DNA from: Symsagittifera roscoffensis
Taxonomy: Eukaryota > Xenacoelomorpha > Acoela > Convolutidae
Reading direction: 5' to 3'
Assembly (NCBI RefSeq): GCF_963678635.1
Contig: NC_087068.1
Coordinates: 59,830,872-59,894,871 of the forward strand
DNA: 64,000 bases
The first letter of the stretch is position 1; the number at the start of each line of letters is the position of its first letter. The position numbers and the translations under genes are program-made. Shown here in pieces: positions 50,001 to 52,359 of this stretch. Below the pieces are notes generated by a model. It made no database searches. It was not told the DNA's origin and saw nothing but the letters and a program-made list of their open reading frames with translations.

Positions 50001-52359
50001 CAAAAACATTCATGGAGTCATGGGTCGAGTAATATATCATATGAAAGACAATTTGAAACTTCAAAAAAGTTGTCTCATTGTCGCGAAAAATACGTTTCAA
50101 AGTTTTGATTTGGTCTAATTTCGAGCGAATAAAGCGAGCGAGCTGGCCTCTTTTGCTAAATTTTAGCCGCTTACAAAAGAATATTTCTGCCTAGTTTCAG
50201 CTAAATTCTTTTGGTCTCTTAATTCTTTTTTTTTGTTTTTCTGGTCATCTTTTTTAAAAATTGTTTTGTCCAATTTGCTTTTTAACTTTTAGAGTCAAAT
50301 ATAGGCTTTATTTTTTTTGTCTAGATTATTTTATCACACCCACACCATGGAGAAGAATTGACACTACTTTGAAAAAAACTTTTTTGCTTATTTTGTTCAA
50401 GACTAGTCTGAACATTCTGGGCTACTTGCACAGTAGCAGGATATCCTTGTTATTACACAAGCAAAGCTTGTTTGATACTATGAATTCTTTTTTTTTCCAG
50501 CCTAAGTCGCAAACTTTTATAAGACGCAAATATTGTTGCGGCAAAATGTGTTCATTTTGAAAGTGTCATTTTGATCAATAACCAGCTATCAAGTACAGCA
50601 AATGCTAAGGATATTTACACAGACTATTATTTTACAAACAGTACTTTAGCTTCAAGATATGATGGATCTGTAGCGTAGAGGTAGGGAAGGAGACCCGCAA
50701 CAAAAAAAGAGGGGGGGGGGGGGGGTTCGAACCTGGGAGTTGTCGGAGGTTTTTAATAAACTTTTTCGTATACTAGTTAAAATGCGTCCGCTCTATAAAT
50801 TGAGGCATTTTAGTTGGTAAATTTCTTTTTTTTTCAAATTGACTGTTACTGCCAATGCGCCATAATTGGCCTGCGTCACTTAGCATTTATGTAGACCCAT
50901 AATTGGCGTGCGTCACCTAAGAAATTGTTTTATTCAGTTTTTCACAATAACGTTATTGGTCATATTTTTGCTTGTGTATGCGTAGTGCAACTTTGCCTAT
51001 GTCTATTTTTGCTGGTTTCATAAAGAAGTTGCCAATCATAAAAAGTTTTTGAATTTCAAAGACCTTACTCAAGAAAAATTTCTCAAGTAATTAGTTTTTG
51101 TTTTGTTTCCTTTCATGCTTATCTTTCTTTTTTGAATTTCTTAGCTCAGATATTTGATATTTTTCCTTTCTGACCATTGAAAGTAATAGCAAGGATAGCC
51201 GGGTGCGGTGCAAAAAGCACAGAGTTATCTGACATTTTCTTAAAAAAGTACATGAAAGGATACTTTTTTTTTCAAATTAGTGTCGTTTTTGGTTCTTGAT
51301 GCAATGAAAGGATCTGGCAAAAGACCAGAATTTAGACATATTCGGCAGTTACAGTAAAATAGGCATTTGGGCAACCATTTTTAATTTTTTGCAGTTTTTT
51401 TTGAAATTTTGAAGTTTTTTCATTCCAAAGACGGCGCTAAAAACTTCAAAAGAAACAAGACCGCCAAAATTTTAATTTACTTGAGTGAAACTAAAGTTTC
51501 ACGGCTTGTCCGTTTACAAAAAGCCTGCTCGCTCGCTTTGTTCGAAATTGTACTGAAAGTGGAAATTGTACTGATAAGTTTTTTTCCGAAACTGGGTCGA
51601 TGAACGTAGTTAAGACAAGACTTTCAAATAAGTGGCAATGTTTTATTTGTTTTTTTTTCAGACTAAAACTTCTTTTGCGGTTTGACTTTTGATTTCTTTT
51701 TGACATCTTTTCATTTAATTTGTTAAAAGGAAGACAAATTCCACTATCGAACAGCGAGTATCGAAAGTAGAATTTATTTTCAGATTTCCTGGCGAAATAG
51801 AAATTCTCAAATTAGTTAATTTGATTTTAAAAATGTAAGTCATAATTTGTTTTAGAAATCAAAGAGGTTTAAAAGCATCTATTTTTGTCTTAAAGTTTTT
51901 GAAAGCTGAGATTTAAAAAAACAAAGCAGTATTTTTTGTTTACTTGTGTTCATTGACTCTTTTCCAAAAGTCGTTCGGCTATGGTTGATTTTTTCTAAAT
52001 ATTAGAATCATGGCTGGAAGGTTTTAATATGATGTATCACTCCACCCATTCCGATGGTTATTTGCTGTCACTGTTTTTAGTTGAAAAAAATTTTAATGGA
52101 GTAAAACTAAAGTTTCAAGAAGCTGCAGATATTTCACCACTGAGGGCTTTACGAGGAAGTTATTTTTCTGATACCGTAGAAAGTTGAACAGGAAATGCAG
52201 AATGTGTCGTTTGATTTGTGCAAAACATGTGAGCAGCAAAGTAACTGTGTGTGCTCTTATCGTGTGTGTGGATGTGGTTGTAGAGCGCAGCTGATGTCGC
52301 ACACGTTGTCTGCGGAAGAGGAGGAGGCATTCAACATGTTCCTGTCCCAGATGTCATGA
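19944..52359 (+). CDS. PAIP1: PAIP1-like poly(A)-binding-protein-interacting protein, 11 exons, 5' end missing
   Basis: PAIP1 is a cytoplasmic translation factor that binds poly(A)-binding protein, eIF4A and eIF3 and stimulates cap-dependent initiation. Conceptual exons are 19944-20026, 20641-20931, 21008-21111, 24425-24689, 25436-25545, 27905-28031, 28333-28387, 28532-28552, 49335-49394 (optional), 49437-49542 and 52284-52359. All junctions are GT-AG and every phase matches (0, 0, 2, 0, 2, 0, 1, 1, 1, 2). The product of about 432 residues aligns in order with what I recall of vertebrate PAIP1: the MIF4G helices (FRYTGSKLANYL, LFMSELYLNMGI, LTGAALEE, LRQNHW), a conserved FFLSDGTAIP box like the FYTSDGVPF box, and an acidic AEEEEAFNMFLSQ end like the PABP-binding C-terminus. 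The initiator exon was not found. An 18.9-kb LTR element sits in one intron. Identity is inferred from memory of the family, not from a search. Confidence 0.85.
20641..20931 (+). CDS. PAIP1: PAIP1 exon with Gln-rich stretch and start of MIF4G domain
   Basis: The acceptor is GCTTTCCCAG at 20640; a second in-frame acceptor, TTTGTTTCTAG, lies nine bases upstream at 20631. The donor is TGG|GTAAAG. It encodes HPQPQMQQQ, then SANQHLSEFQ, which is a weak PAM2-like PABP-binding motif (N at 4, EF at 9-10, but consensus L3 and A7 absent). The first MIF4G helices follow (HDSLINEFKNLVLELS; VPFLIESLNF). A 76-nt intron follows. Confidence 0.85.
21008..21111 (+). CDS. PAIP1: PAIP1 exon, MIF4G helices
   Basis: Bounded by TTCACAG and AG|GTGAGA, phase 0 in and phase 2 out. 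It encodes AIESESFRYTGSKLANYL and FLKVFLDR, the counterpart of the PAIP1 segment with NFSYMGARLCNYLS. This is one of the most recognisable pieces of the family. Confidence 0.9.
21371..21442 (+). repeat. tRNA-Leu-derived SINE head candidate
   Basis: TGGCTGAGTGCTTAGTGC resembles a tRNA-Leu D-arm/A box, GAGACTCAAAATC resembles the Leu(CAA) anticodon loop, and GGATCGAATTCC resembles the B box, with normal spacing. The acceptor ends do not pair, so it is a retroposed or decayed tRNA sequence and not a working gene. Confidence 0.5.
23689..23752 (+). repeat. tRNA-derived SINE head candidate
   Basis: An A-box-like TTGCCAAGAGG is followed about 35 bases later by the B-box-like GGAGTTCGAATCC (23733-23745). 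No acceptor-stem pairing is evident and no parent tRNA could be assigned. Confidence 0.35.
24425..24689 (+). CDS. PAIP1: PAIP1 exon, central MIF4G domain
   Basis: The acceptor TGATTGCAG completes a split AGT codon and the donor is AAG|GTACTT. It encodes TTECYDRLDDL (like the family RTEYE segment), then EGIMLFMSELYLNMGI and RIEFLKDTLKRAILKIL, matching the LFLGELYLNLEI helix and the following helix of PAIP1. Codons are markedly GC-richer than the surrounding introns. Confidence 0.92.
25436..25545 (+). CDS. PAIP1: PAIP1 exon, MIF4G domain
   Basis: Acceptor TTCTGTTTCAG, donor CACAG|GTATTA. It encodes LTGAALEEQKQ and LTDLIFVHVDAISKQ, equivalent to the LTGSVLEDAWKEKG...IENVVLDA portion of PAIP1. 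Phase 0 in, phase 2 out. Confidence 0.92.
25546..27904 (+). other. Intron 5 with a 1-kb tandem duplication
   Basis: 2.36 kb between GTATTA and TTTGCAG. Most of it is two diverged direct copies of a roughly 1-kb unit, described separately. No gene was seen. Confidence 0.7.
25640..27615 (+). repeat. Two diverged tandem copies of a 1.0-1.05 kb intronic unit
   Basis: Copy 1 (about 25640-26610) and copy 2 (about 26690-27615) share many blocks in the same order. Examples are CCACTATCGAACAGCAAAAA (25745 and 26752), CCTGTTCTATTGGAAACTTG, AAACTGTGACAA, GTGTGCAGTTTTTT (26224 and 27277), GGAATAAGGCT and TATTGCTCTAAAAGCTGC. The offset grows from 1007 to 1053 bp through indels. Confidence 0.85.
27905..28031 (+). 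CDS. PAIP1: PAIP1 exon, end of MIF4G domain
   Basis: Acceptor TTTGTTTGCAG completes an AGC codon; donor TAT|GTGAGT. It encodes NVKSLFQRVLLLRQNHWQ, matching the last MIF4G helix (DVKQMLLKLVELRSSNW) of PAIP1. A Ser/Thr/Asn/Gly linker follows. Confidence 0.9.
28252..28262 (+). repeat. Run of 11 G in PAIP1 intron 6
   Basis: An uninterrupted G11 lies about 70 nt before the next acceptor. G-runs near splice sites can recruit hnRNP H/F-type proteins or fold as a quadruplex; the length may also be an assembly uncertainty. Confidence 0.7.
28333..28387 (+). CDS. PAIP1: PAIP1 exon, conserved FFLSDGTAIP box
   Basis: Acceptor GTGTTTAG, donor GCCG|GTCAGT, phase 0 in and phase 1 out. It encodes DVPIFFLSDGTAIPAHEA, equivalent to the EPTFYTSDGVPFTAAD box that follows the MIF4G domain in PAIP1. 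Confidence 0.88.
28532..28552 (+). CDS. PAIP1: PAIP1 21-nt microexon
   Basis: Acceptor GTGTTTACTAG, donor CGG|GTAAGA. It contributes ADSAPAS and keeps phase 1 on both sides, so skipping it would keep the frame. It is the last exon before the retroelement, so correct use must survive a 20.8-kb downstream intron. Confidence 0.65.
28553..29207 (+). other. Intron 8, part upstream of the retroelement
   Basis: T-rich intron sequence from GTAAGA up to the CCTT target-site duplication. I see no exon or repeat here. Confidence 0.6.
29208..29211. repeat. Target-site duplication CCTT, left copy
   Basis: CCTT lies immediately before the TGGAACC start of the 5' LTR and recurs at 48128-48131 immediately after the 3' LTR. 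A 4-bp duplication fits a Ty3/gypsy-type or retroviral integrase. Four bases can match by chance, but both sites abut the TG...CA ends exactly. Confidence 0.75.
29327..29354 (+). promoter_or_regulatory. LTR hairpin, about 12-bp stem
   Basis: GTGCTGAAGTTAC is followed after two bases by the near-perfect inverted copy GTAATTTCAGCAC (one G-T pair). It sits about 60 nt upstream of AATAAA, so it is probably in R and present in genomic RNA. The same hairpin is at 47833-47860 in the 3' LTR. Confidence 0.6.
29416..29421 (+). terminator. LTR polyadenylation signal AATAAA
   Basis: A canonical hexamer inside the LTR, repeated at 47922-47927 in the 3' LTR where it would end the element transcript. Because the element is in sense to PAIP1, either copy could also truncate host transcripts. 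Confidence 0.6.
29624..29641 (+). promoter_or_regulatory. Primer binding site
   Basis: TGGTGCGACCATAAGTCT starts two bases after the 5' LTR and begins with the TGG expected to pair with a tRNA CCA end. I could not fit the complement to a full T-arm/acceptor stem, so the priming tRNA is unassigned. Confidence 0.65.
29709..29942 (+). CDS. Small leader ORF, 77 aa, unknown
   Basis: The first ATG after the primer site opens 77 codons. The product is moderately basic (RRPRTRDDIRQSR) with no motif I recognise, no signal peptide and no membrane segment. It may be an upstream ORF that limits scanning to gag, or chance. Its position as first ORF of the full-length RNA is the only support. Confidence 0.3.
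   Translation: MLYDNNLIEMSLRLNRSEPIFRTITELPGIGRRPRTRDDIRQSRNLPYSYMIVRQKPEQTFIFRILLAMNLDFHLQT
30274..30358 (+). repeat. Duplicated 25-nt leader hairpin
   Basis: GATCATCAAGGCTTATCCTT plus GGATC occurs twice, exactly 60 bp apart (30274-30298, 30334-30358). Each copy can fold as GATC-CAAGG paired with CCTTG-GATC around a CTTAT loop with a two-base bulge. It is a candidate for genomic RNA packaging or dimerisation. Confidence 0.6.
30876..31343 (+). CDS. Basic 155-aa ORF overlapping the gag start
   Basis: No family recognised. Residues about 38-66 are very basic (KTKRQTLKRKIITKQRQITR-like composition), followed by acidic/serine patches (FSESETNSLDEL, FSDSETTSNSS) and a second basic cluster (KRGKRRIKKQYKHK). 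This pattern suits an RNA- or DNA-binding, possibly nuclear, protein. The stop lies 23 bases inside the next ORF (gag ATG at 31318), which is in the +1 frame, so gag could be reached by leaky scanning, reinitiation or frameshift. It could also be an N-terminal extension of Gag rather than a separate protein. Confidence 0.5.
   Translation: MSFKNLGNKQTIVLHNCEIDNKKYDLVITPHTQTVGYIRTKRQTLKRKIITKQRQITRKRFSKNRNAFSESETNSLDELYKLKESIDKNCPLHDQLYFSDSETTSNSSKRGKRRIKKQYKHKPVHLYNWNQPIRHINNYILTVIERKNELNAHPR
31318..35667 (+). CDS. gag: Gag-protease polyprotein, 1449 aa
   Basis: Residues 1-600 are unrecognised, becoming Q/N/T-rich. Residues about 606-760 resemble the retrotransposon Gag capsid family: AAQKWFSVLPLEIKSNWKRF followed by an F-x3-F helix and an R/L-rich region. 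A CX2CX4HX4C zinc knuckle is C842, C845, H850, C855. Residues about 890-1070 are an N/R/S/Y low-complexity tract. An aspartic protease follows with catalytic DSGA at 1229-1232 and the distal IIGIPFF at about 1306. Carrying the protease at the end of the Gag ORF, separate from RT, is unusual for Ty3/gypsy. At 1449 residues it is roughly three times a normal Gag. It ends with TGA at 35665 overlapping pol in the +1 frame. A donor-like CAG|GTGACG lies eight codons after the ATG. Confidence 0.93.
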   Translation: MSSTHTPGDETPDDDEIFPFIIDATTDRGQHIFCKNLLLNLFEPGISPCKTEFPDIKIKRQIIDHYLKDICNITQQYGIYSIEFTSPNHNNGKYTIQTDDLDLEFSKVFSEYIKSIQYHNSQRANSIFTNEVFAIIYSYISILENEIPITNVSPTETSKHLRVRHEITLLSSYLNIIKENFTKDDVSQHTKHDLQKILAWFIIDYFTHNIDLIAQARKNFRPQNSNDDTAITEQSDYVWDPEWSHPAFISFPQSISSQAISTISYIRDYVKVIPLTIDATPLNYNTFLPDTQNNSLNSTVIHNENLNGTRNLTQQDIQTPSHFINEEIVHTTTTQQSISPIRPNLTTPRNTNPSQTQVTLQSTVKPSVAPKYSHMDYQTYRPMTIPSKTRKTFTRNNFADHNYNYTHPSKTYNQPQRNFNQYTRSRNWDNPMTQPNSINFQTNPPQDHSENYPFFQQNKNKKQTSYQMDYLSSDDDFLQPDIFAPNTQEYRRQGIQRTRTNHRNFSPQPIDAQHQQPIQQQNLINTQSFQPIQQQNPMTAHSYQASQMQNEIPLPYYLQQHEITRNQLSNFSQMPNAAESLQMTMNPYLMGGSSITSNKPLMVFTGTDPEYSVEDYLNAVTANLILNIGPEPINTPLHQNWIHRRTALIQTTLDGAAQKWFSVLPLEIKSNWKRFTQEFSKMFDSERNKQQQRVLCNEIRRLPNETIKQIAVRIETLVRKAYSLNTHDYKNTKMTEILMMTLTPQLRKIAIKKRASHPSSIREPDLDFRKLVDKLEQAEITMKLEETENLKLQYVNRIETTPTNINNIQESETDLVEKITEILNIYEKNPNFKGKPSFKKWCNYCRRYGHSISECRQKQQDNQNKPQKYKEPNKSFYQYMKKDQNLPNKTVYSNNSSGKPLPNNTNYTRNQSPYNSSYRGRSPERRNTNNSSQNHYNRPNSRNNYSRSHSNTQRFVSRSNSQSRNNYYPNNQSRNSSYNRNRNYSYNRNRSYSNNRNQNYPNNQSRNNSYNRSNYNRPNNNYQNRSRNNSQNRHSSYNNRYRNYSQSPHRNNNNYNNSNNRHRSSTPKHQRQINQVQSNPETTSDPPGIDDTVTDTLQLNQINCTSSDSESDTENTLSINMIKVENDYESVIYEQPFSSHIYENQSEFLQNYYTTPINSTPTTQETNEINTTNQTNKNIKTKCLNTNHIYQNIQKEQPKEKIWTIPFLLESPRNKEFQPPDLEIDFLIDSGAESNIINIPTWNEIKTLHPKLTPLETSSKLATAQGSTLINYGKIQLFLLPTRTMEQSKILNKPFKQIFHITDIKYNIIGIPFFSKYIPTINILNSKILIKDKYTKTKETSLTFFQRLNKQPPFFSKFYPIFNQQRKHLKPLSGNIYNFSIKQVHQYDKEQNKQKFYMSEFEFKPIHKFFKITISSIKYLKDSNSDIISLHVYNNTLPSNITFRTFRIL
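35609..39538 (+). CDS. pol: Pol polyprotein: RT, RNase H, integrase, 1309 aa
   Basis: RT spans about 150-400 with catalytic D243 (TADMNSAYNQ) and YLDD at 306-309. RNase H spans about 440-575 with D455, E498, D525 and D570. The integrase zinc-binding residues are H818, H825, C855 and C858. The catalytic triad is D890, D950 and E986 (D-X35-E). A GPY module (G1163-P-Y1165) and a charged N/K/Q tail follow. All catalytic residues are present and there is no internal stop, so the enzyme set looks functional. The frame is open from 35579, 30 bases before its first ATG, and overlaps gag to 35667, so +1 frameshifting or reinitiation is needed. There is no protease here; it is in the gag ORF. Confidence 0.96.
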   Translation: MSITTPYQVTLPLGLLGYCETNATISPIHEKAYRVNNILQLLDICQSTILNEELSINNIISNENRNTDYFTKTPYFKPTFNISNYTEDQQKFLTMFNFQHSQITQDEFEKLAKQLIKYSSVYATSKFDVGKISSSLHLPLKPDAVFKKQRASKVPIHLHDKVNRLLDILEQYNIISPVNKEEQPKGNTFINPVIILAKGESLKIVLDARYLNSLIDESKCNWPIEPIQVILTKINGKYFTTADMNSAYNQMPLDEQSRRLTQFVIGNQQYEFNRFFYGISIGPAAFSAFMSKIFRPLILKKNAITYLDDVFMQSQTKDEMFNVLEKYHQILQNENLKAAPDKSHFFLTRVKFLGHNIERKTITPLKSRIDAIQKLQPPTNKKKIQEFLGMLNFLSKYVYKMQLYLRPFYNILRQQNNFEWNTEHQTRFEEIKKLLTEQISNTIPDSNQPFYAMCDASNFGIGAALLQSHNGTNKMNLISANSRLFTQAELRLSTLMRECTAIIYTLTEYEFLILGSKHPTVLFTDHKPIIFLFTQKSNPNHRVYRFQLILMKFPNLHIVWTAGKNLALPDTLSRNTPPELLTRKTTVEIPKNIKFYLAENETSPRLECKYAVKTDIEQSQINSLQHFPLYLDCQNNHYEVDLLGTSTFKPIPYSQWIKNNTQQKRTKQHPPKKDHFPLIEKEDLTDKINLSGPQTNDSKYTINQVFDLHDPLDTIPLSKFEIENIFLPPTETITISTLKQYQNLDPIIRQLKSWHKYKTKPVKADSTILGNKTLLRYFRKFNSTTINENTDLLEYNLNESTVPCLPLSMILIAFNISHTQNIKGHSGSEKSYSNFIQNFYFPNAPIWIKVLCNDCIVCQLNKPYPNQKQIAQKQDFKGQSLYFNHRISFDTKGPISPSSEGNSYIMVIVDAFTHYVAINPVPHCNAYYAYTTLYEHWIAKFGLPEILVTDNGTEFINNEIITLCHLYNIKHKPRTSHAPWTNGLVEGMNRSLQEYLRCIINGNDTKYTEWSADVKLFPLAYNSQITTTLGMSPYEMVFNQKPRKPIMFTANSHKNAQGYCQPNKDSICYNLPLHTHDEDHFHHPQILKLASGTHTEWILNRDKKHNEIYQKITKKLLQRQNINEQINSRFTPASELKIGTFVLIPNFNTQKGISKKLQPLRKGPYQIIARPTDVTYKITDSNKKEIVQHRNNLLPYYPKEYALRELTQLYSFTGLKIIQNEPHLKNTEQNDNPTENQNTKPTATKNNTQNHKESPKQRKNRKMTEQIIPQEQIDKSENRKTTRLRNQPRKNYKIFIPQSKILKKVEFQK
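39539..40363 (+). other. Element spacer between pol and the membrane ORF
   Basis: About 825 bp without a long ORF. It ends with a pyrimidine-rich stretch and CATCCACAG (40339), a plausible splice acceptor. The first ATG after it is that of the 62-aa ORF. It could be the 3' splice region for subgenomic messages. Confidence 0.5.
40364..40552 (+). CDS. Small membrane protein, 62 aa, two predicted spans
   Basis: Unrecognised. Residues about 10-30 (DIFLLFVIFIVFLSSLILTI) and about 36-52 (AIFTFALATILLILFLE) are strongly hydrophobic and separated by a short cysteine/lysine turn (CKCIKK), with basic ends. Two spans in 62 residues resemble viroporin-type proteins in layout only. It is the first ATG downstream of the candidate acceptor at 40339. 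After its TAA the same frame stays open for about 60 more codons, alongside the methionine-free ORF in the neighbouring frame. Confidence 0.45.
   Translation: MIRKIFSRTDIFLLFVIFIVFLSSLILTICKCIKKAIFTFALATILLILFLEEYYNKHKPSH
40558..41694 (+). CDS. Methionine-free ORF, 378 codons, unknown
   Basis: Open from the stop at 40555 to TAA at 41692-41694 without a single ATG in frame. Codon composition (A-rich, CCA, CAA, ACA) resembles the element's other ORFs. The first about 250 residues are P/S/Q/T/N-rich (PSITQNPQTSTRIS, SLPETLSLPSTPSISQISPP). The last about 120 look folded (LHNWALNRLQYRQDIHND, LQLKFEITVNLNNIT, YKYDRYTKNTIGYITFYNP). It must obtain its start elsewhere: splicing from an upstream AUG, frameshift, readthrough or a non-AUG start. 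CAG at 40591-40593 is a candidate acceptor. It overlaps the next ORF's ATG (41682) by 13 nt. Confidence 0.7.
   Translation, partial: QFKNPSKIATQQSQSQSSPTSSQDNQTPPSITQNPQTSTRISFQDNPYTFEERHARLSEPLEPVQRQAPLSEPTYNLYPTLPQELSRIRNPSQNQNTVEINRQIIHPRRNRNFQTPRVHFDIPQSPSQNTPENPIGILPETPTLLSQRSTSSLPSDYLGSTPTSEQIRENPFNPPNQASRLPYWTTHSFTQGELNLVNNPIDISTDTTTSSSLPETLSLPSTPSISQISPPPFNLNFPNNLDARYREQSSINIPLRLDWNTFTAPPPLFGQHQESNRLHNWALNRLQYRQDIHNDIRDHNIQILQQNSLQLKFEITVNLNNITQHPYPLNPPNITAQSLPPPFITTEVIYKYDRYTKNTIGYITFYNPYSGLSYTCIF
41682..42329 (+). CDS. env: Envelope-like glycoprotein, N-terminal part, 215 aa
   Basis: The N-terminus (YILKLLIFLQLLFLVIS) is a signal peptide. The following ectodomain has spaced cysteines (HYDCEEN, VSQCETEP, KVHCSQ, DDCKSE, PSNCKAD) and N-glycosylation sites (LNIT). 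The pattern of YDC, an alternating-cysteine beta-rich region and acidic segments is typical of envelope proteins captured by invertebrate LTR elements. I cannot assign a viral family. The frame ends at 42327 just after a run of seven A and the remaining protein continues in the +1 frame, so this is either a broken or a recoded gene. Its ATG lies inside the last codons of the methionine-free ORF. Confidence 0.7.
   Translation: MYILKLLIFLQLLFLVISNQNINPSPRTGPQDLLVTHYDCEENEQKTLQKYAINQVSQCETEPQAIETTDVIATLYSKARATTVTGYKFTATFSEKKVHCSQVSNGNKNRLDHESFYQSNIERLLHLNPDDCKSELLRLNITQNKNSARKLVNFQVFSDSVHQSQLERHQGHIKLDNNYPYNGAHGRLTYDLHDKHWIPHIGINDPSNCKADTKK
42292..44301 (+). CDS. env: Envelope-like glycoprotein, C-terminal part with membrane anchor, 669 aa
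   Basis: It has no signal peptide of its own. It contains an ectodomain with many cysteines and then a strong hydrophobic segment at about 497-527 (LTILYAMFNFIGFLFSLLKG), a second at about 540-562 (ARILFAGFFGIFSTS), and a P-rich cytoplasmic-type tail. Layout and position after pol match an env gene. It overlaps the upstream 215-aa ORF by 38 nt in the +1 frame. Together they would give a glycoprotein of roughly 870 residues. The start at 42292 is only the first ATG; the natural N-terminus is probably in the preceding ORF. The stop TGA at 44299 overlaps the next ORF's ATG. Confidence 0.75.
   Translation: MTHQTAKQTQKNKGYQEIMFFDWKIQLEKIQLTRDLSDNTMIYQGIRLPCKNDQGYCDPTTRTQATIVWFPEDTCTTFQVAKIHARMIKFHEKYFIQSIPYEQVHPSRKLSSNFRNIDNIENKLTRFQIYQETELACKYRNPLHRTQYSEILVEYEKGFDMTTGKVKIDPYATGHPPNEGTSYIPVNFEKSNGQPGGHLKPHDTRSTRLQELSLMNTTYFGNIHYDIHLDMKLDYTISRIFQEMSLSELETLHQLCELERTQILQSLALAVLKIPYAGYLLSGNRSNFLDYEGNILWFYTCTKKVSPLYVFEDKRCYKRIPIFYKNKVHFVDTLSRRTYFWDTAVPCGSENSHNVVQLNPDENKYYLLTPYPTLMQSLKKFSPESIRAIARNPNIDLQSIGIYSKSDIQHHIRTQQFQELLTQMDTIQRQSIDQNLRKLAETAGFADIYTQDYSGYFKDIKDYIYLNGEKYRPQDISPINIFSFVTLKNEILDFLGWPYYILEKLTILYAMFNFIGFLFSLLKGIYNTCAIHTQVNRQASVARILFAGFFGIFSTSINKILLDAQIKEYNTKIATRQNTYDEEHNNVDITPTAPQLPPLPNNHPLSLVPRNFRNLAITHNPNFRLTTSQSPIQHIMTHQSQDDNTYEQIIEQPHTTAFQSQNNHFFSPR
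44298..46103 (+). CDS. 601-aa accessory protein of unknown function
   Basis: No family recognised. Residues 1-200 are disordered and rich in S, P, T and N. From about 200 the sequence turns to mixed, aromatic-rich composition with Y, F and H (HPFPAKPGTAREYINHPKH, MPTLSWTSYYHFTNPL, FEIFSLTFHFLAPHERD-like segments) and few cysteines, suggesting one folded domain of about 380 residues. There is no signal peptide or membrane span. Its ATG shares bases with the env stop (ATGA at 44298-44301), the arrangement used for termination-reinitiation coupling. It is the last ORF of the element and is followed three bases later by a splice donor. Its length and intact frame argue for selection. Confidence 0.75.
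   Translation: MSRQLGSLHRSHSHPTNLTSPIPIIPLFAFPPPDFPSSNVTSGMNSDTNSHISVLYSISQLNNPNIETPDEFADSEPSPSNNFHNSSNFSQPPFQPILSNNPDPITPTPSYASQVTPTYSSYHSDQSSHSPDTPRISPELDNFITLQQQPYHLHTPTINQISPTNNSSNPPTPTPSSNYTESLAPSSTSTESSHNTNRAYRTFKRKFPNHPFPAKPGTAREYINHPKHTNTKEFLAITLPSFPQYTLNTPHDTNETRNFVDEYVLMPTLSWTSYYHFTNPLCLPLSNTHIDIERNTDMLYRLTTPLTARQFTYVGYKKSLKTHTAPRANEYTLEYYDHNIIRANQDQFLDDDRFANPQITEKFFIKTPYIFTLNIFDRKFDHIISEALTDTQAYESFKERFQIFSLTFHFLAPHERDLHCSHDIMLRTKQTHTYSYYRFIQNHFDLHTPSRQPHHRFQFINSKYTSPFFLNFTYCIKDTNLHGILRNYDPITQMYIFCPITKTFNAEESRPFLIPHEFVQPIEIPILEFIHNTKFNHKLYNLIQNTPYEFAVGTEELTTIKALQLLWPLLQTKNIIRILAKLLATSELIHDIFPHGFFPDD
46107..46184 (+). other. Predicted 78-nt mini-intron just after the last stop codon
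   Basis: CAG|GTAAGT is a perfect donor, TACTAAC at 46130-46136 matches the consensus branch point, and TTTTCCTTAG ends at 46184. All three elements have correct order and spacing. The junction would lie three bases after the TAA at 46101-46103, too close to trigger splice-dependent decay. Confidence 0.6.
46185..47717 (+). other. Element 3' untranslated region
   Basis: 1.5 kb without convincing ORFs. It holds GCAGTAAAT at 46316, 46349, 46402 and 46424, a second TACTAAC (46452-46458) with a pyrimidine tract and GCACAG ending at 46486, the palindrome CCAGTTTAAAACTGG (46731-46745), and on the minus strand a weak A-box-like TGTAGCGCGGTGGGTTAGG near 47000. The purine stretch GGATGGG directly before the 3' LTR is a short, interrupted polypurine tract candidate. 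Confidence 0.6.
47718..48127 (+). repeat. 3' LTR (410 bp)
   Basis: Same length, ends and sequence as the 5' LTR as far as I can read. It is followed directly by CCTT (48128-48131), the right target-site duplicate. Identity of the two LTRs means little or no time has passed since insertion, or recent gene conversion. Confidence 0.97.
48132..49334 (+). other. Intron 8, part downstream of the retroelement
   Basis: T-rich host sequence. It contains one copy of the dispersed repeat (about 48655-48800) and a segment similar to the 60-63 kb repeats (about 48420-48560, GTACTAAATGCGAGATGTTC). No exon was seen before 49335. Confidence 0.6.
49335..49394 (+). CDS. PAIP1: Possible PAIP1 60-nt cassette exon
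   Basis: Bounded by GACCTTTAG and ATAC|GTAAAG. It is open in the needed phase (1 in, 1 out), 60 nt long and GC-richer than the intron. It encodes KRITATIEEAGRRQLLSCI, loosely like the QEKYQELLE segment before the acidic tail of PAIP1. Inclusion and skipping both keep the frame, so it may be constitutive or a cassette. Confidence 0.5.
49437..49542 (+). CDS. PAIP1: PAIP1 penultimate exon, acidic linker
   Basis: Acceptor GTGTGTTTAG, donor CCCCCT|GTAAGT, phase 1 in and phase 2 out. It encodes DFVENDLRASDRFMYLHGEG and an N/Q-rich end, in the place of the acidic EDFFPDYEENG region of PAIP1. Confidence 0.75.
49543..52283 (+). other. Last PAIP1 intron
   Basis: 2.7 kb, T-rich. It contains dispersed repeat copies (about 49570-49710 and 51715-51820), a tRNA-like SINE candidate with G15 (50667-50745) and no other exon that I can support. 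Confidence 0.65.
50667..50745 (+). repeat. tRNA-derived SINE or tRNA pseudogene with G15 insertion
   Basis: The A-box-like TAGCGTAGAGG (50671-50681) and perfect B box GGTTCGAACC (50724-50733) are separated by about 40 bases that include A7 and G15 (50711-50725). No acceptor stem is evident. Confidence 0.4.
52284..52359 (+). CDS. PAIP1: PAIP1 last coding exon, acidic C-terminus
   Basis: Acceptor GGTTGTAG; the first base completes a CTA codon from the previous exon. It encodes AQLMSHTLSAEEEEAFNMFL and stops at TGA 52357-52359. The EEEEAFNMF segment corresponds to the EIEEAYEKFCLES end of PAIP1, the PAM1-type poly(A)-binding-protein contact. Confidence 0.82.
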
